This document shows positions 33,889 to 44,484 of a stretch of 64,000 nt of DNA, piece after piece (positions within the stretch are counted from its first letter, which is position 1; the number at the start of each line of letters is the position of its first letter). A model generated the notes under the pieces. That model worked only from the letters and a program-made list of their open reading frames with translations, searched no databases and was not told the DNA's origin. The DNA comes from Mycocentrospora acerina (Eukaryota; Ascomycota; Dothideomycetes; Pleosporales): assembly GCA_022701365.1 (NCBI GenBank), contig JAKUHH010000303.1, positions 1 to 64,000 on the forward strand. The letters are read 5' to 3'. The translations under genes were made by a program, and so were the position numbers.

Positions 33889-35163
33889 ATGACTGGCCTC
33901 TTCACAACAACCATGTCACTTCTTTCATTCAAGCACATAGCGTCAACCTCAAAACTATTCATCAAAACTTCCAATTTTTCTTTCAACCATTTCCCATCCC
34001 GCTCATCTCATTTCAACACATTTGTCTCTACTTCGCGAACCATGAACTCCCTTCAAGAAGCAAGCAGAATATACAAGGCCTTCCAAAAGGGTGGCCCATC
34101 ATTCGGAGGATGGCAGGTAAAATGGCCCCATATTACACCATATTTCTTTCTCTCTCACGAAGCGATCCAAGTGGCCAAATAATGACAAAACAACAGATGC
34201 TTCCCGGCACAAATCACTCGCGTGCAATTGCCCGCTCAGGAGTCGACTGGATCTGCGTCGACTGTGAACACGGCAACATTGATGGTACCAACTCCCACCT
34301 ACCTACTTCTTCATGCATTCAACCAATGGATCGACTCACCAACCAACTAACTTCATGGTCCTCAAAGACGGCCAAATGCACGAAGCAGTCGTAGCCATAG
34401 CCCGCGAAGGCGTCTCCCCTATTGTCCGCATCCCCGCCAATGAGCCCTGGATGATAAAACGTACATTCCCCTCTCCCTCTCCCTCTCTCCCTCTCCCTCT
34501 CCCTCTCCCTCTCCCTCTCTCATTTCCTCCTCCAACCCCTTCTCTAGTCATCCTACCTACCAACTAACCAACTAACCCCCCTTTCTCACAGGCGCCCTCG
34601 ACACCGGCGCCCACGGCATAATCGTCCCGCTGATCGACTCCATCTCCTCAGCCCAACTTAGCGTCTCCTCCGCCAAATTCCCTCCCCTCGGCACCCGCGG
34701 CTTCGGCTCCCCCTTCAGCCCCCAAACCTTCACCAACGAACCCCTAACCCACTACCTCCAATCCGCAAATGCCTCTCTCCTCACAATACTGCAGATTGAA
34801 ACCGCGTCTGCGCTGGAAAACGTGCGCGCCATCGCCGCTCTACCGGGCGTTGACTGTCTGCTCATTGGGCCGTTTGATCTGGGAAATAATATTGGGAGGC
34901 CCGTGTTGGGAGAGATGCATGTCGAGCTCAAGGAGGCGATTGAGAGAATTAAAGAGGCGGCGCATGCCGAGGGGAAAAAGGTGGGGATTTATTGTACGAG
35001 TGGCCAGCAGGCGAGGGAGTATGCGGAGAGGGGGTTTGATATGGTTAGTGTTGCGACGGATTATGTTGCCATTACGCAGACGTTTGCGCAGTCGTTGGCT
35101 GTAGCTGAAGGGAAGGGAGGAGATGGAGAGAAGAAGGGTGGGGTGGGGTATGATGGGCGATGA
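33889..35163 (+). CDS. HpcH/HpaI-type aldolase (2-keto-3-deoxy-sugar/HKHD aldolase family)
   Basis: Four exons (33889-34116, 34197-34284, 34368-34460, 34592-35163) give 326 residues from the first ATG, or 275 from the ATG at 34042. Motifs are WICVDCEHGNID, VRIPANEPWMIKRALDTGAH, GIIVPLID, LGTRGFGSPF, the metal-binding Glu in ILQIETASALENV and Asp in LLIGPFDLGNNIG. Enzymes of this class II family cleave 2-keto-3-deoxy acids or 2,4-dihydroxyhept-2-ene-1,7-dioate to pyruvate plus an aldehyde. The 51 residues before MNSLQEA are Ser/Thr/Lys/Phe-rich without acidic residues, so the longer form could be mitochondrial. The third intron (131 nt) holds a CCCTCT repeat. Confidence 0.88.
34462..34525. repeat. 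CCCTCT/CTCCCT microsatellite in aldolase intron 3
   Basis: About ten near-perfect ctccct units fill the first half of the third intron of the aldolase gene. Confidence 0.85.
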
Positions 35164-35667
35164 GAAGGAGATGAGCATTGATGAGAGGGTTTGAAATATG
35201 CTAATGTGACTGTTCGTTACAATAGAGGTTCAATCTTGACAATTTACAACACAAACATACTCTTTCAGCCAAATCCAACCCTCTCTTTCGACCATGTGAT
35301 GCAATCTTGATTAAGCGCAGGAGTTTCTACTGCTGTTAGAGTACAATGCCATGAAATCTATCCCCCACTCGCCTGCCTATCGAATGCGTAGAAGAAGAAA
35401 AACAAGACCCATCAGGAAGGGTATTAAACAATTGCTAGATGCTCGCTATGCACAAACGTATACCGAGAAGTAACACCTGCCATCATCGCCGTAGTAGAAA
35501 AAGCAAGTGATGGGGCCATAGGAACGACGAGAGAAGGCGACAGTAGCAGGTAGATGATGATGAAGACACCAGCGTGACTTCAATTGGAACAAGGAAGAGA
35601 GTCCTGCGAGAAGCAACTTGGTGCATACCAGCCAAATATTGAGCCATCGACCCAGCTACCCAGCGTA
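35164..35667. terminator. Convergent 3' region of aldolase and taspase genes
   Basis: The two genes face each other across 504 bp. No third gene or repeat was seen. Confidence 0.45.
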
Positions 35668-37586
35668 CTACTGGCAAGGGGAGGTCTTCATCTTCTTGCG
35701 TCGCGGGACCGGAACCATGCGACCGCCTTGCGCAATCTGCCCATTGCCATTGCTACGTGACATGGTGCAGACGGGCCGATCCTCATTCGAGGACATGGAT
35801 GCCAATGCGAAAGAATCCGTGTTGTGCCCATAGTAAAGCAGTACACCTCCGGACATCTTCTTGACGCCCAAAATGCCGATGGCGCCAGCAGAGTTGCTGT
35901 TCTTGACGCTAGGATGACCTTTGCTCAAGGTTAGAATCGTTACCTGACAAAAATCCTGCCAAACTCACCTATGAACTCGTTTTCAATCATGGCTCGAAGG
36001 GCTTCGTCCTCTGTCACCTCGACATACTCTCCGCCTCTACTTTTCTTGACACTATGGTAGAGACGCTCAGCACACACCGTAGCAGCCATTGTCGTTGCCA
36101 TATGCTCGCCAGTCCCGCTGGTGACCGTTGCTACGCTTGTTTGTTCTGCATCATCTGGGTCAACAGGAATGACAGCTGCGCCAACACCAACGAGAGCTGC
36201 CGGGCCGACGCGTCCTCGATACTTCATTCCAATGCCACCAGAGGAGGCACCGCAAGCGATTCTGCCCCAGCTATCCACTGCGATTGCACCAACTGTATCA
36301 GTAATGTGGTCTTCTTTTTCGGGCAGCAATGGACGTGGACTGGTTATGGTTTTTACGCTGGAAGCTGATTCTGATTCTTCACTGGAACCATCACCCAACG
36401 GTCTTCGTCCTGATATGTCATGGACTGGGCCGCAGTGCGCGTCACTCTTCTCAGTGTCCTCCGTGATATTTTGCGTAGATGCGTTATTCTTGTATTGGCT
36501 CAGCAGTGTTGGTACCTTTTGAGTACTATTGATGAAAGCGTTGCAAGAAGATTCTGTGACTGTGTGAGGTTGGATTTTCTCGAGCGGCGAGCCCTGGGCA
36601 GACGTGTTGGGTGCACCAGTTTGCTCCTCGTCAAGCCAGGAGCCGGAGAAAAGGTCAGTATGAGCAAGCGAGGGATTGGAGGGATCAGTCGAGAAATCAT
36701 CTGTTGGAAAGAATACCATCTCGTCAGAATGAACAGGCAGAGACGATTGGTATTGGGCAGGATAGCTTCCAAGCAGATTCCGTGTATGCTGTTCTCGCAT
36801 CCTTTTCTGAGCCAATTCCTCTTCAGGTGGAATATCACTTTGTATCATCCAGCAGGACGGGTGACTACCGGCCTTTTTGGCTTTGCGCTCAGCAGACTTT
36901 AGGTCGGATCGCCATCGAATCCAGCGTTCTTTTGCAGCCGGCGAGATTAGCGCATCATGAGGCAGAATGGGCATGCCCATCTCCGCTGCAAACTCGGTGG
37001 CGCCTTGAGAGACCAAGAGATTGGGAGGGACACGACGGAGAGTCAGTGAATGCATCGTGTGCTCGTAGACTAGGCGGGCAAGAGAAATGGGATTTTTGAT
37101 TTCTGATCAGATTAGTTAGTCACGGTCTCGGAACGGAGGGTAACGAGACATACGAGCAACAGCACCAACCGCTCCACTGCGCCCGAAATGGTCGACGATT
37201 GAGGCATCACATTCTACTATGCCGTCCATGGCTAGGTTACTCCCGTAGCCTGCATTAGTGATCTCTCGGTCCTCGAGTGTTTTGATGGCGACCTCGACAG
37301 CTTCCATGGCAGAGCCACCATTTTTAAGAATCAGCATGGCGATTTGTGCAGCGCTGACATTGAGTCAGTGGCTTGATTTCCGAGAGTCTATTCCTTGCAT
37401 GCCCACTCACTCATTGCAGGCTTCGAGATGGATCCTCTCATTCTGGTGGCTGTGGTATCCAGCACCCGCGTGGACGTATATGCAGCACACATTGTCATTG
37501 GGTGGACTACGCGTTGCCTTGCGTGTGAGCGAGTCGACTGGGAATGCACCATCGATGGTCGCATACTGGCGTGGGGGAGTCGCCAT
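35668..37586 (-). CDS. Taspase-like threonine aspartase (asparaginase family, Ntn hydrolase)
   Basis: Four minus-strand exons (37411-37586, 37154-37353, 35969-37102, 35668-35918) give 586 residues. The N-terminal part has VHAGAGYHSHQNERIHLEAC, LILKNGGSAMEAVEVAIKTL and NAGYGSNLAMDGIVECDAS, typical of the asparaginase-2 alpha chain. After a long low-complexity linker (about residues 240-385) comes DTVGAIAVDSWG, where Thr394 is the predicted autocleavage nucleophile, then GGIGMKYRGRVG and SGTGEHM. Human TASP1 cleaves MLL and TFIIA after Asp; the fungal substrate is unknown. Introns are 57, 51 and 50 nt. The ATG at 37586 is the first in frame with the conserved N-terminus. Confidence 0.88.
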
Positions 37587-38357
37587 GCTCTTGGAGGGAG
37601 ACAGGCGCCGACGGAAATGGCGCAATCGCGGACCCAGTTTGTCCAAGTTGGGCTGGGGATTGTGAATATGTGTGTGCCGTGAAGGTGATGTGAAGGTAAT
37701 GTGACGACAAAAATATGGTCACGAGACAGCGGCCAAGGGCCTGGTGGTGTGCGTGTAGGAGTGAAGCGAAGCGTCGAGCGGAAAAAATAAGGAAGAGAGT
37801 AGAATGTTGAGGTAGGATGGGAGCTGGAAAAGGGGACTGAAGACTGGCAAAGGAATGGGACGGGCGTGGGCAGCAAGACGGTGGGCGCTGGGGTTGCGCG
37901 AGCGGTGGACGGGCAGTGGACAGTGGACAGTGGACAGTGGACGGGCAGTGAGAGCGGACAGAGGGCGCTGCAGGGCTGGGTCAGTGGGCGCGAGACGCAG
38001 GCATGCACGGCGAGGCGGGCATCAGGACGACACACGCTCCTTCTCCTGGAAGCGTCGAGCCTGCGCGGCGGCGTCTTGGGCGCAGAGTCGTTGTCGTGCC
38101 GGGCACGCTGTTGCTCGCTGTTGCTCGCGTCGAGTGGAGGAGGAAGCGACGGGCATGCCACGACAGGCGAAGTGGGGGCGGAGCGGAACGCTGGGCGGTG
38201 GAGACGCCCACTTGCAACCTCCGCCGTGCCCTCCCATCACTCTGACCAACGCACCAACGCACCAACACTCCTCGACGCCTCCCACGTCGACGCTCCGGTG
38301 AACGCAGGCCCTCTTCCGCCGCCGACCGCGACCACTTGCCCGCGAGCAGCCTCCAGC
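37587..38357. promoter_or_regulatory. Divergent promoter, taspase / Arp3
   Basis: The two start codons point away from each other across 771 bp. Near 37912-37950 the unit cagtggacag is repeated about four times in tandem. The rest is GC-rich. Regulation by shared elements is inference from spacing only. Confidence 0.5.
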
Positions 38358-39905
38358 ATGGCGTCTCAAACCCCCGCCGTTGTCATGGACAAGTAAGCTC
38401 CCAGCTGCCTGCGGGCATGCACGCTGCGATTGAACGCTGACATTGGCCGCCAGCGGTACGGGCTACTCGAAGCTCGGTATGCATCGCGCCCCTGCAGCTG
38501 CCCCACGCCCGTACTGACCACGGAACCCAGGCTTTGCCGGCAACGACTCCCCCTCGTTCGTCTTCCCCACCGCCATAGCCACAAAGGGCCCAACAGGCGG
38601 CAGCGGCGGCTCGGGCTCTGGCCGCCCGGCCGTCGCGAACAAGCCCACCTTCCTGACCGGCGGCGCAGGCCCTGGCGGACATCTGTCGGGGAAGCGCGGC
38701 ACCGAGGACTTGGACTACTTCATCGGTGACGAGGCCCTCTCGGCGGCAGCAGGCGCGGGCTACGGCATCAACTACCCCATTCGGCACGGCCAGATAGACA
38801 ACTGGGTATGCACGCTTCACATGGCTCGAGTAGAGACGCGGGGGTGCTGACGATGGGCAGGACCTTATGGAGCGTTTCTGGTCCAACTCGATTTTCAAGT
38901 ACCTGCGAGTAGAGCCAGAGGACCACCACTTTCTCCTCACCGAGCCCGTAAGTCGCCCAGCTCTCCCTCTACTCAGCCGGCAAGCTTCTGACATGGGCCC
39001 AGCCACTCAACCCCCCGGAAAACCGTGAAGCCACGGCCGAGATCATGTTCGAGTCGTTCAACGTCGCCGGTCTGTACATTGCCGTGCAGGCCGTCCTTGC
39101 TCTGGCTGCCTCGTGGACAAGCTCCAAAGTCCAGGACCGATCGCTCACGGGCACCGTCATCGACTCTGGAGCTGGTGTCACACACGTTATTCCCGTCGCC
39201 GAGGGCTACGTCATTGGCTCCTCGATCAAGAGCGTGCCCATTGCCGGTCGCGACATTACCAACTTTGTGCAGTCACTCCTCCGAGAGCGCGGTGAGCCAG
39301 ATTCGTCTCTCCAGACTGCCGAGCGTATCAAGGAAGAGTTTTGCTACGTGTGCCCGGACATTGTCAAGGAATTTGCGCGCTTTGATCGCGAGCCTGAGGA
39401 TCGTCTTAAAAAGTACGTTGTCAACCATCTGAACGGCAAGTCGACAACGGTGGACGTTGGCTACGAGCGATTTTTGGCACCCGAAATCTTCTTCAACCCG
39501 GAGATTTACTCGTCTGATTTCCTGACACCGCTCCCTACAATTGTCGACAATGTGATTCAGACGTCGCCGATTGATGTGCGGCGAGGACTGTACAAGAACA
39601 TTGTGCTTTCTGGTGGATCCACGCTGTACAAGGACTTTGGACGACGGCTGCAGCGTGATATTCGACACTTGGTAGATGCGCGGATCAAGGCATCCGAGGC
39701 TCGGAGCGGAGGGGCCAAGAGCGGCGGATTGGATGTTCAGGTGATTTCGCACAAGAGGCAAAGACACGGCCCATGGTTTGGAGGCAGTCTGCTTGGTCAG
39801 ACGCCCGAGTTCAAGAGCTACTGCCACACGAAAGCCGAGTATGATGAGATTGGCCCGAGCATTGTGCGGAGGTTTGCGCTGCTAGGTGGACCAGGAAGTA
39901 CGTAG
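38358..39905 (+). CDS. ARP3: Actin-related protein 3 (Arp2/3 complex)
   Basis: Five exons (38358-38392, 38454-38476, 38531-38805, 38861-38947, 39003-39905) give 440 residues, the usual Arp3 length. It nucleates branched actin with Arp2 and five ARPC subunits at endocytic patches. Visible signatures are the actin phosphate loop MDNGTGYSKLGFAGNDSPSF, the FIGDEALSAAAGAGYGINYP segment, LTEPPLNPPENREATAEIMFE, VIDSGAGVTHVIPVAEGYVIG and NIVLSGGSTLYKDFGRRLQ. A Gly/Ser-rich insertion (GGSGGSGSGRP) sits near residue 40. The second exon is only 23 nt, and frame and conserved residues support it. All four introns have GT..AG ends, and 5' crowding of introns is common in fungal actin-family genes. Confidence 0.95.
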
Positions 39906-40380
39906 ATGATTGTTTGTTGACCGCAATCTTGGCCGTACCTAAAGTAATGAAGATTACTTGACGATGAAAATGAAAATGATGAATACGATGAAAATGATGA
40001 AATGTGTTGAGAGTGAAAAGGGTATATATACTCTTTTAAAGTGGTGTAATGTTTTCGAGGATGATATCTGGTACGAGTAGAATTGTCAAGCTATTTCTAA
40101 TGCCTTTTTTTTTCTTTCTTTTTATTTTATTTTCTTTCCTTTTCTTTCCTATTCATGTACTCAGCAATGATAATTCTTGAATGGTTTTGTATTTTTTCTC
40201 TACAAACTACCACTACTCGATAAGCATTGTATTGGAATGGTATCTATTTTCTACTGTCCTTATTCTTACTCTTAGTCCTAATCCTACCCCCATCATTTTC
40301 ACTAAAAAAAAGACCTTTTTAAACCAAAAGGAAGAAAGTAGAAGAGGAAGAAGAAGAAGAAGAAAAGAAGAAGAAAAAAA
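39906..40380. terminator. Convergent 3' region of ARP3 and TRM2
   Basis: This contains a T/C-rich run (40105-40150) and an AAG/AGA tract (40330-40378), both simple sequence. No gene was seen. Confidence 0.5.
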
Positions 40381-42381
40381 TCAAACTTCTTTCCCTACTT
40401 CAACTACTCCCCCAACTACTCCCTCACTTATTCCCCTACTCCTCCCCGCACCCTCTTTCCTTTTCAACACGGCGACTCCCTCGACATGCCCTGTCTGGGG
40501 GAAAAAGTCAAAGCCACAGACACTTTCAATCTCATAGCAGCCCTCACCTTCTCCACAGCCACCATCTACACCTTTAATGCCACCAACCAGTACGCCTACA
40601 TCTCTAGCCTGAGTGTGAACATTGCAGCTTACATAGGCGATGCGGGCAGGGCCGTAGTGGATGAGCTGGCGCAGAAAGGATTCGTCACAGCCCTTGCGAG
40701 GGGGGTCGAGCATGACGACAGTTTCGGCCGGGGGGGATTCGATCGAGGCAAAGAGATGGGAGGCGTCTGCGGCGAGGAAGCGGGTGCTCGAGGGGGCCAG
40801 GGCGTTGAGTTGAGCGTTTGTCGTGGCCGAGGCGATCGAGGACGAGGAGATGTCGATGCCGAGGGAGGTGGTGAAGAGGGAGGAGAGGGTGATTGTGAAG
40901 AGGCCGCTGCCCGAGTAGGCGTCGATGAGGTGGGTGATTTTGGGGGAATCTTTGGGGGATGGCGAGGAAGAGGCAGCGGGTGGGAGTATGTGCTCCCGAA
41001 TGTAGGAAGTGAAGCGTGGGAGGATGGAGTTGTTGTTTTGGAAAAAGGAGCCGGCCGGGTTGACGAATTGGAAGGATTCAATGTACTCTGTGGTTTTGGC
41101 GTTGGAGTCTGTGACGCACGTCTTGCGGTGAATGTGCGTGTCGTGGTCTTCAATGACGGCGTCTGGGTCGGTTTCGGTCGAGGGGTCATAGTCGGGTTTG
41201 GGGATGCGTTGGGTGGTTTCGCGGAGCAGGAGGGTGGCGCCCTTGTGGTATTTTGGGAGCTGCTCGGCGACACGGCGGCGCTCGCGTTTGTTGCCTGCGC
41301 GGACGGCGGGGGTACCAATGGGGCAGTCTTCAATATCCATGGTCACGCGGGTGCCTTTGCGCATGAAGCCAATGGGGGGCACCTCGTTGAAGCTGCGTAT
41401 GATGCCGTGGCGGCCGTCGCTTCTCCTGGCGTCGGGGGGGCCGTCAAAGTGTGGAGTGAGTTTAGTGCGGTATCCATACTGCAAGGGGGAGCCAATGGTG
41501 TCGCCAATTGCAGGGATAAGTTCTGGGGGCAGGTTTGAAAAGTTCTTGTAGGCCTTTTCGACTATGGACTTTTTGTGCTGGAGCTGGAAGTCGTAGGGCA
41601 GCATCTGGAACTGGCATCCTGAGCAGGTGGAAAAGTAGGGGCACCTGACGAGAGATTGGTCGCGGTGTGGCGAGGGCTTGTTGACGTTGACAAAGTCGGC
41701 CATGGAGTACTTTTCTCTTTGCAGGTGTCGAAGGACCTTTGCGGCCACCGTGTCGCCAGGTGCTGTGAATGGAACGACGTAGACTTGGTCCGAGTCGGAG
41801 CCGTCCTGGAAGCCAAGACCGTCGCCCGTGGAGGAAATCTCCCTGATGGTGACATTGATGTGAGAGAATTTCTCGGGGAGCTGGCTGATTGTGACGTCGT
41901 TGGTGAGGTTGTTGGTGTTGGTGAGTGTTTCCTGGCTGGTTGTGACGTCGTTGGCGTTGGTGCCTCCTTCCTGGCTGGTCACGTTGTTGGTGTTGATATC
42001 TCTTTCCTGGCTGGTCACGTTGTTGGTGATGCCATCTCTTTCCTGGCGGGTCACATGCTTGGTGTTGGTGTCTCGCTCCAGATGGAGCTTCTTGATGAGG
42101 GCCGTGACATCGTGGAGCAGCACCTCTTCGTTGCTGCCGTTGGTGGTGAGGACGTGGCTGTTCTGCGCATGGCCGTTCTTCATCCTCTTGTTCTTGAAGC
42201 GGTAGCTGCCCCGTGATTCTTCCTCGCTCCGCAACGGCGTCTCTGCGAGTCGCTTTGCGCCATTGCTCTCGGCGGGCGCCCGCGTGTCTGCCGAGGGGGC
42301 CATGGTGTAGCGAGCGGTGCAAAAGGGCCTGCTGCCGGTCAACAGCGTCCGCAGCGGTCGAGGAAAAGATTGCGCGCGCAT
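40381..42381 (-). CDS. TRM2: tRNA (uracil-5-)-methyltransferase
   Basis: A single minus-strand exon of 666 residues. Trm2 makes 5-methyluridine at position 54 of tRNA with S-adenosylmethionine. Cys247, Cys253 and Cys256 lie in VRCPYFSTCSGCQFQM, the cysteine cluster of the RumA/TrmA-type group. The SAM motif is LIDAYSGSGLFTITL (near 486), then VVMLDPPRKGCDESF (near 556) and the catalytic SCN in AYVSCNVHTQARD (Ser585-Asn587). The N-terminus to residue 30 is Arg/Ser/Thr-rich and could be mitochondrial. An inner ATG (MAPSAD) is an alternative start. Residues 103-166 are an Asn/Thr/Ser/Gln-rich repeat not expected in the family. Last residues are Gly/Val-rich. Confidence 0.93.
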   Translation of the reverse strand: MRAQSFPRPLRTLLTGSRPFCTARYTMAPSADTRAPAESNGAKRLAETPLRSEEESRGSYRFKNKRMKNGHAQNSHVLTTNGSNEEVLLHDVTALIKKLHLERDTNTKHVTRQERDGITNNVTSQERDINTNNVTSQEGGTNANDVTTSQETLTNTNNLTNDVTISQLPEKFSHINVTIREISSTGDGLGFQDGSDSDQVYVVPFTAPGDTVAAKVLRHLQREKYSMADFVNVNKPSPHRDQSLVRCPYFSTCSGCQFQMLPYDFQLQHKKSIVEKAYKNFSNLPPELIPAIGDTIGSPLQYGYRTKLTPHFDGPPDARRSDGRHGIIRSFNEVPPIGFMRKGTRVTMDIEDCPIGTPAVRAGNKRERRRVAEQLPKYHKGATLLLRETTQRIPKPDYDPSTETDPDAVIEDHDTHIHRKTCVTDSNAKTTEYIESFQFVNPAGSFFQNNNSILPRFTSYIREHILPPAASSSPSPKDSPKITHLIDAYSGSGLFTITLSSLFTTSLGIDISSSSIASATTNAQLNALAPSSTRFLAADASHLFASIESPPAETVVMLDPPRKGCDESFLRQLIHYGPARIAYVSCNVHTQARDVGVLVGGIKGVDGGCGEGEGCYEIESVCGFDFFPQTGHVEGVAVLKRKEGAGRSRGISEGVVGGVVEVGKEV
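41890..42075 (-). repeat. Coding tandem repeat (NNVTSQE units) in TRM2
   Basis: About five imperfect 33- to 39-bp units encode variants of NTNNVTSQERD. Shared plus-strand bases include ctggtcacgttgttggtg. The units lie between the N-terminal extension and the methyltransferase body. Confidence 0.8.
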
Positions 42382-42634
42382 GCCAGGGCGAAAAGTCTGG
42401 TTAGTAACGCTGGAGAGGGCGGCGGCGATTGGCTGGGGGCGGGCGCGTGCTGACTAAGCACGTTAGTCAGCGGGGTTTTTGCGACTCCAAGTCTAGTTTT
42501 GGAGACGGGCGACGAGATGCGTCGGCGCCATTGGCTGCTCCCACCGACACTGCGGCCACTCTGACTGCCTCTGCCACTGCCTCTGCCACTCCGCCTGCCA
42601 CTCCGGCCACCCCCACCCCTCCCACCACCCCGCC
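42382..42634. promoter_or_regulatory. Divergent promoter, TRM2 / mitoribosomal uS5m
   Basis: Only 253 bp separate the two start codons. Just upstream of the uS5m start the sequence is C-rich (cactcc/ctgcca units). Shared control of two translation-related genes is plausible but inferred from spacing. Confidence 0.5.
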
Positions 42635-43997
42635 ATGAGCGTCGGCCGCCCCGCCCGCTGCCTCTTCTCCACGGCCACGGCCACGGCCACGGCGACCAAG
42701 CCGTCGCCGGTGCGCGCCTTCCACTCGTCGCCGGCCTGCCAGGCCCGCAAGCGCAGGCCGCACTACCCCTCGATCAAGGCCGACGACCTCGCCCAGCTCA
42801 ACCAGCAGGCCGGGGCCGAGTACCCCGCCTACACCACCGACGAGACGAGCCTGCTGGCCAAAAAGTACACGCCCGCACAGATTGCCGCCATCCGGGCCGC
42901 CGAGTCGGCCATTGACACGCGCGACCTCCTCACCCAGCGCCAGCGCCGCACCGACCCGTGGCGGCTGAACTACGACGACGACCTGGCCGAGCTCGACCCC
43001 GTGACCGACCACCGTGAGCGGCTGGGGCCCGACGACATTGTCGGGAAAAAGGCCTTTCGCTTCGCCAACGAGGTGGAGCGCGACGAGGCCATTTCGCGCA
43101 TCGCCACGGAAAACCTCGCCAAGATGTACCCCGCCGGCGTGCCCGAGGGCCAGCTGGACGCCGTCGACGAGCAGAGGCTGCAGGACGCCATGGAGGCTGC
43201 CCTCACACAAGCCGCCCTCGACCCCCGCGCAACATACACATCGACCAACCCGGCCGCCCTCGACGCCCTCGCCGACCCGCGCCACTCGATTGTCCAGCCC
43301 GACCTCCCGCGCGTCGAGAACCGCATGGCCCGCCAGACGCGCCGCCTGTCGACCGAGGAGGAGGAGGACCCGCGCCAGAAGCGCCTGCTGCAGTACATGG
43401 GCTGGGACAAGGCCAAGCTGCGCAGCATCCGCACCAAGACGCTCGTCGTCCACGGCGTCACCAACCAGACGCGCATGGGCAAGATTCGGAGTCTGTACTA
43501 CCTGACCATTGCCGGCAACCAGGACGGCCTGCTTGGCGTCGGCGAGGGCAAGTCGGTCGAGCCGGATGAAGGCCGCAAGCAGAGCATCATGTCGGCCATT
43601 CGCAACATGCGCCCTGTGCCCCGCTACGAGAACAGGACCACTTTTGGCGACCTTGAGATGAAGGTGGGCGCCACAAAGGTCCAGCTCTTTGCCCGTCCCC
43701 CAGGTACATTCCCCTTTTTTTTTATTCCCCTCCCATCAACACACATGTATACCTTGTTTATTGACTTGCTCAACAGGCTTTGGTCTCCGTGTCCAACACC
43801 TCATCTTCGAGCTCGCCCGCGCCGCCGGCCTCCAAGACCTCGCTGCCCGCACCCCACGCTCGCGCAACAAAATGAACGTCATCAAGGCCACATGGGAGGC
43901 CCTCACCACCCAGAAACTGCCCGACGAGATTGCCCGCGCACGGGGGAAGAAGCTGGTCGATGTCAGAAAGGTCTACTATGGTGGGAGTGTACACTAG
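42635..43997 (+). CDS. MRPS5: Mitochondrial small-subunit ribosomal protein uS5m
   Basis: Two exons (42635-43703, 43777-43997) give 429 residues. A mitochondrial presequence (RPARCLFSTATATATATKPS, RAFHSSPACQARKRR) opens the protein. A long lineage-specific N-terminal part follows. The S5 N-terminal RNA-binding domain is TLVVHGVTNQTRMGKIRSLY, YLTIAGNQDGLLGVGEGKS; the S5 C-terminal domain has GFGLRVQHLIFELARAAGLQ and NVIKATWEALTTQKLPDEIA. The 73-nt intron (gtacat..aacag) splits a Gly codon inside RPPGFGLR. The CDS is very GC-rich at third positions, which opens a long but meaningless antisense frame (42467-43453). Confidence 0.93.
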
Positions 43998-44484
43998 ACA
44001 ATTGTAATATATTTACACCAATCATGTACAATTATTGAAAATGTACAATTAAAATGTACATTGAAAAAGTGCAATTCACTAGTATCATTAAAACATTCAA
44101 TTCACTTGTACAATGAAAATGTACAATTCGCTTGAACAATTAAAAAAGTACATTTTTCTGCTTTGCACAGCATTTGCAAGCGGCCATTCTATTAATCCAT
44201 CCATCCTTGATACTGTTGAAGTAAACCTAACAGTGAAATTCATTCGAGAGTGATTAGTTGGATATTGGATAATCCAATTGGAGAGGAGAGATGTATATTT
44301 ATATACATATATATATATGTGCATATATACACACACACCCAAGATCATGTAAGCAATTGGGTTGCGTCACATGACGGTCCGTTCATGTTTCATAGTCTTC
44401 TTTTATTCTTTACTTCACATTCATGCTAACAACCGCCTTTTATCTCCCTTGGGTATCATTTTCATTTCCTCTTCTTCATTTCAA
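43998..44484. other. Convergent 3' region with AT-rich short repeats
   Basis: The genes uS5m and DAD3 end facing each other here. Between 44000 and 44160 the motif tgtacaatt and variants (aatgtacaat, gtgcaattca) recur about eight times. A TA/CA microsatellite lies at 44295-44340. No gene was seen. Confidence 0.6.

Noticed and set aside
40486..41538. 350-codon plus-strand frame
   Set aside because: It lies wholly antisense to TRM2, has Gly/Val-rich low-complexity sequence without domains, and follows from TRM2 codon bias.
41890..42075. Regularly spaced repeats considered as a CRISPR-like array
   Set aside because: Units are contiguous, in frame and protein-coding in TRM2; no unique spacers, and CRISPR arrays are not known from fungi.
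42467..43453. 328-codon minus-strand frame
   Set aside because: Antisense to the GC-rich uS5m gene; Gly/Val/Leu-rich, no motif. uS5m itself has clear S5 domains.
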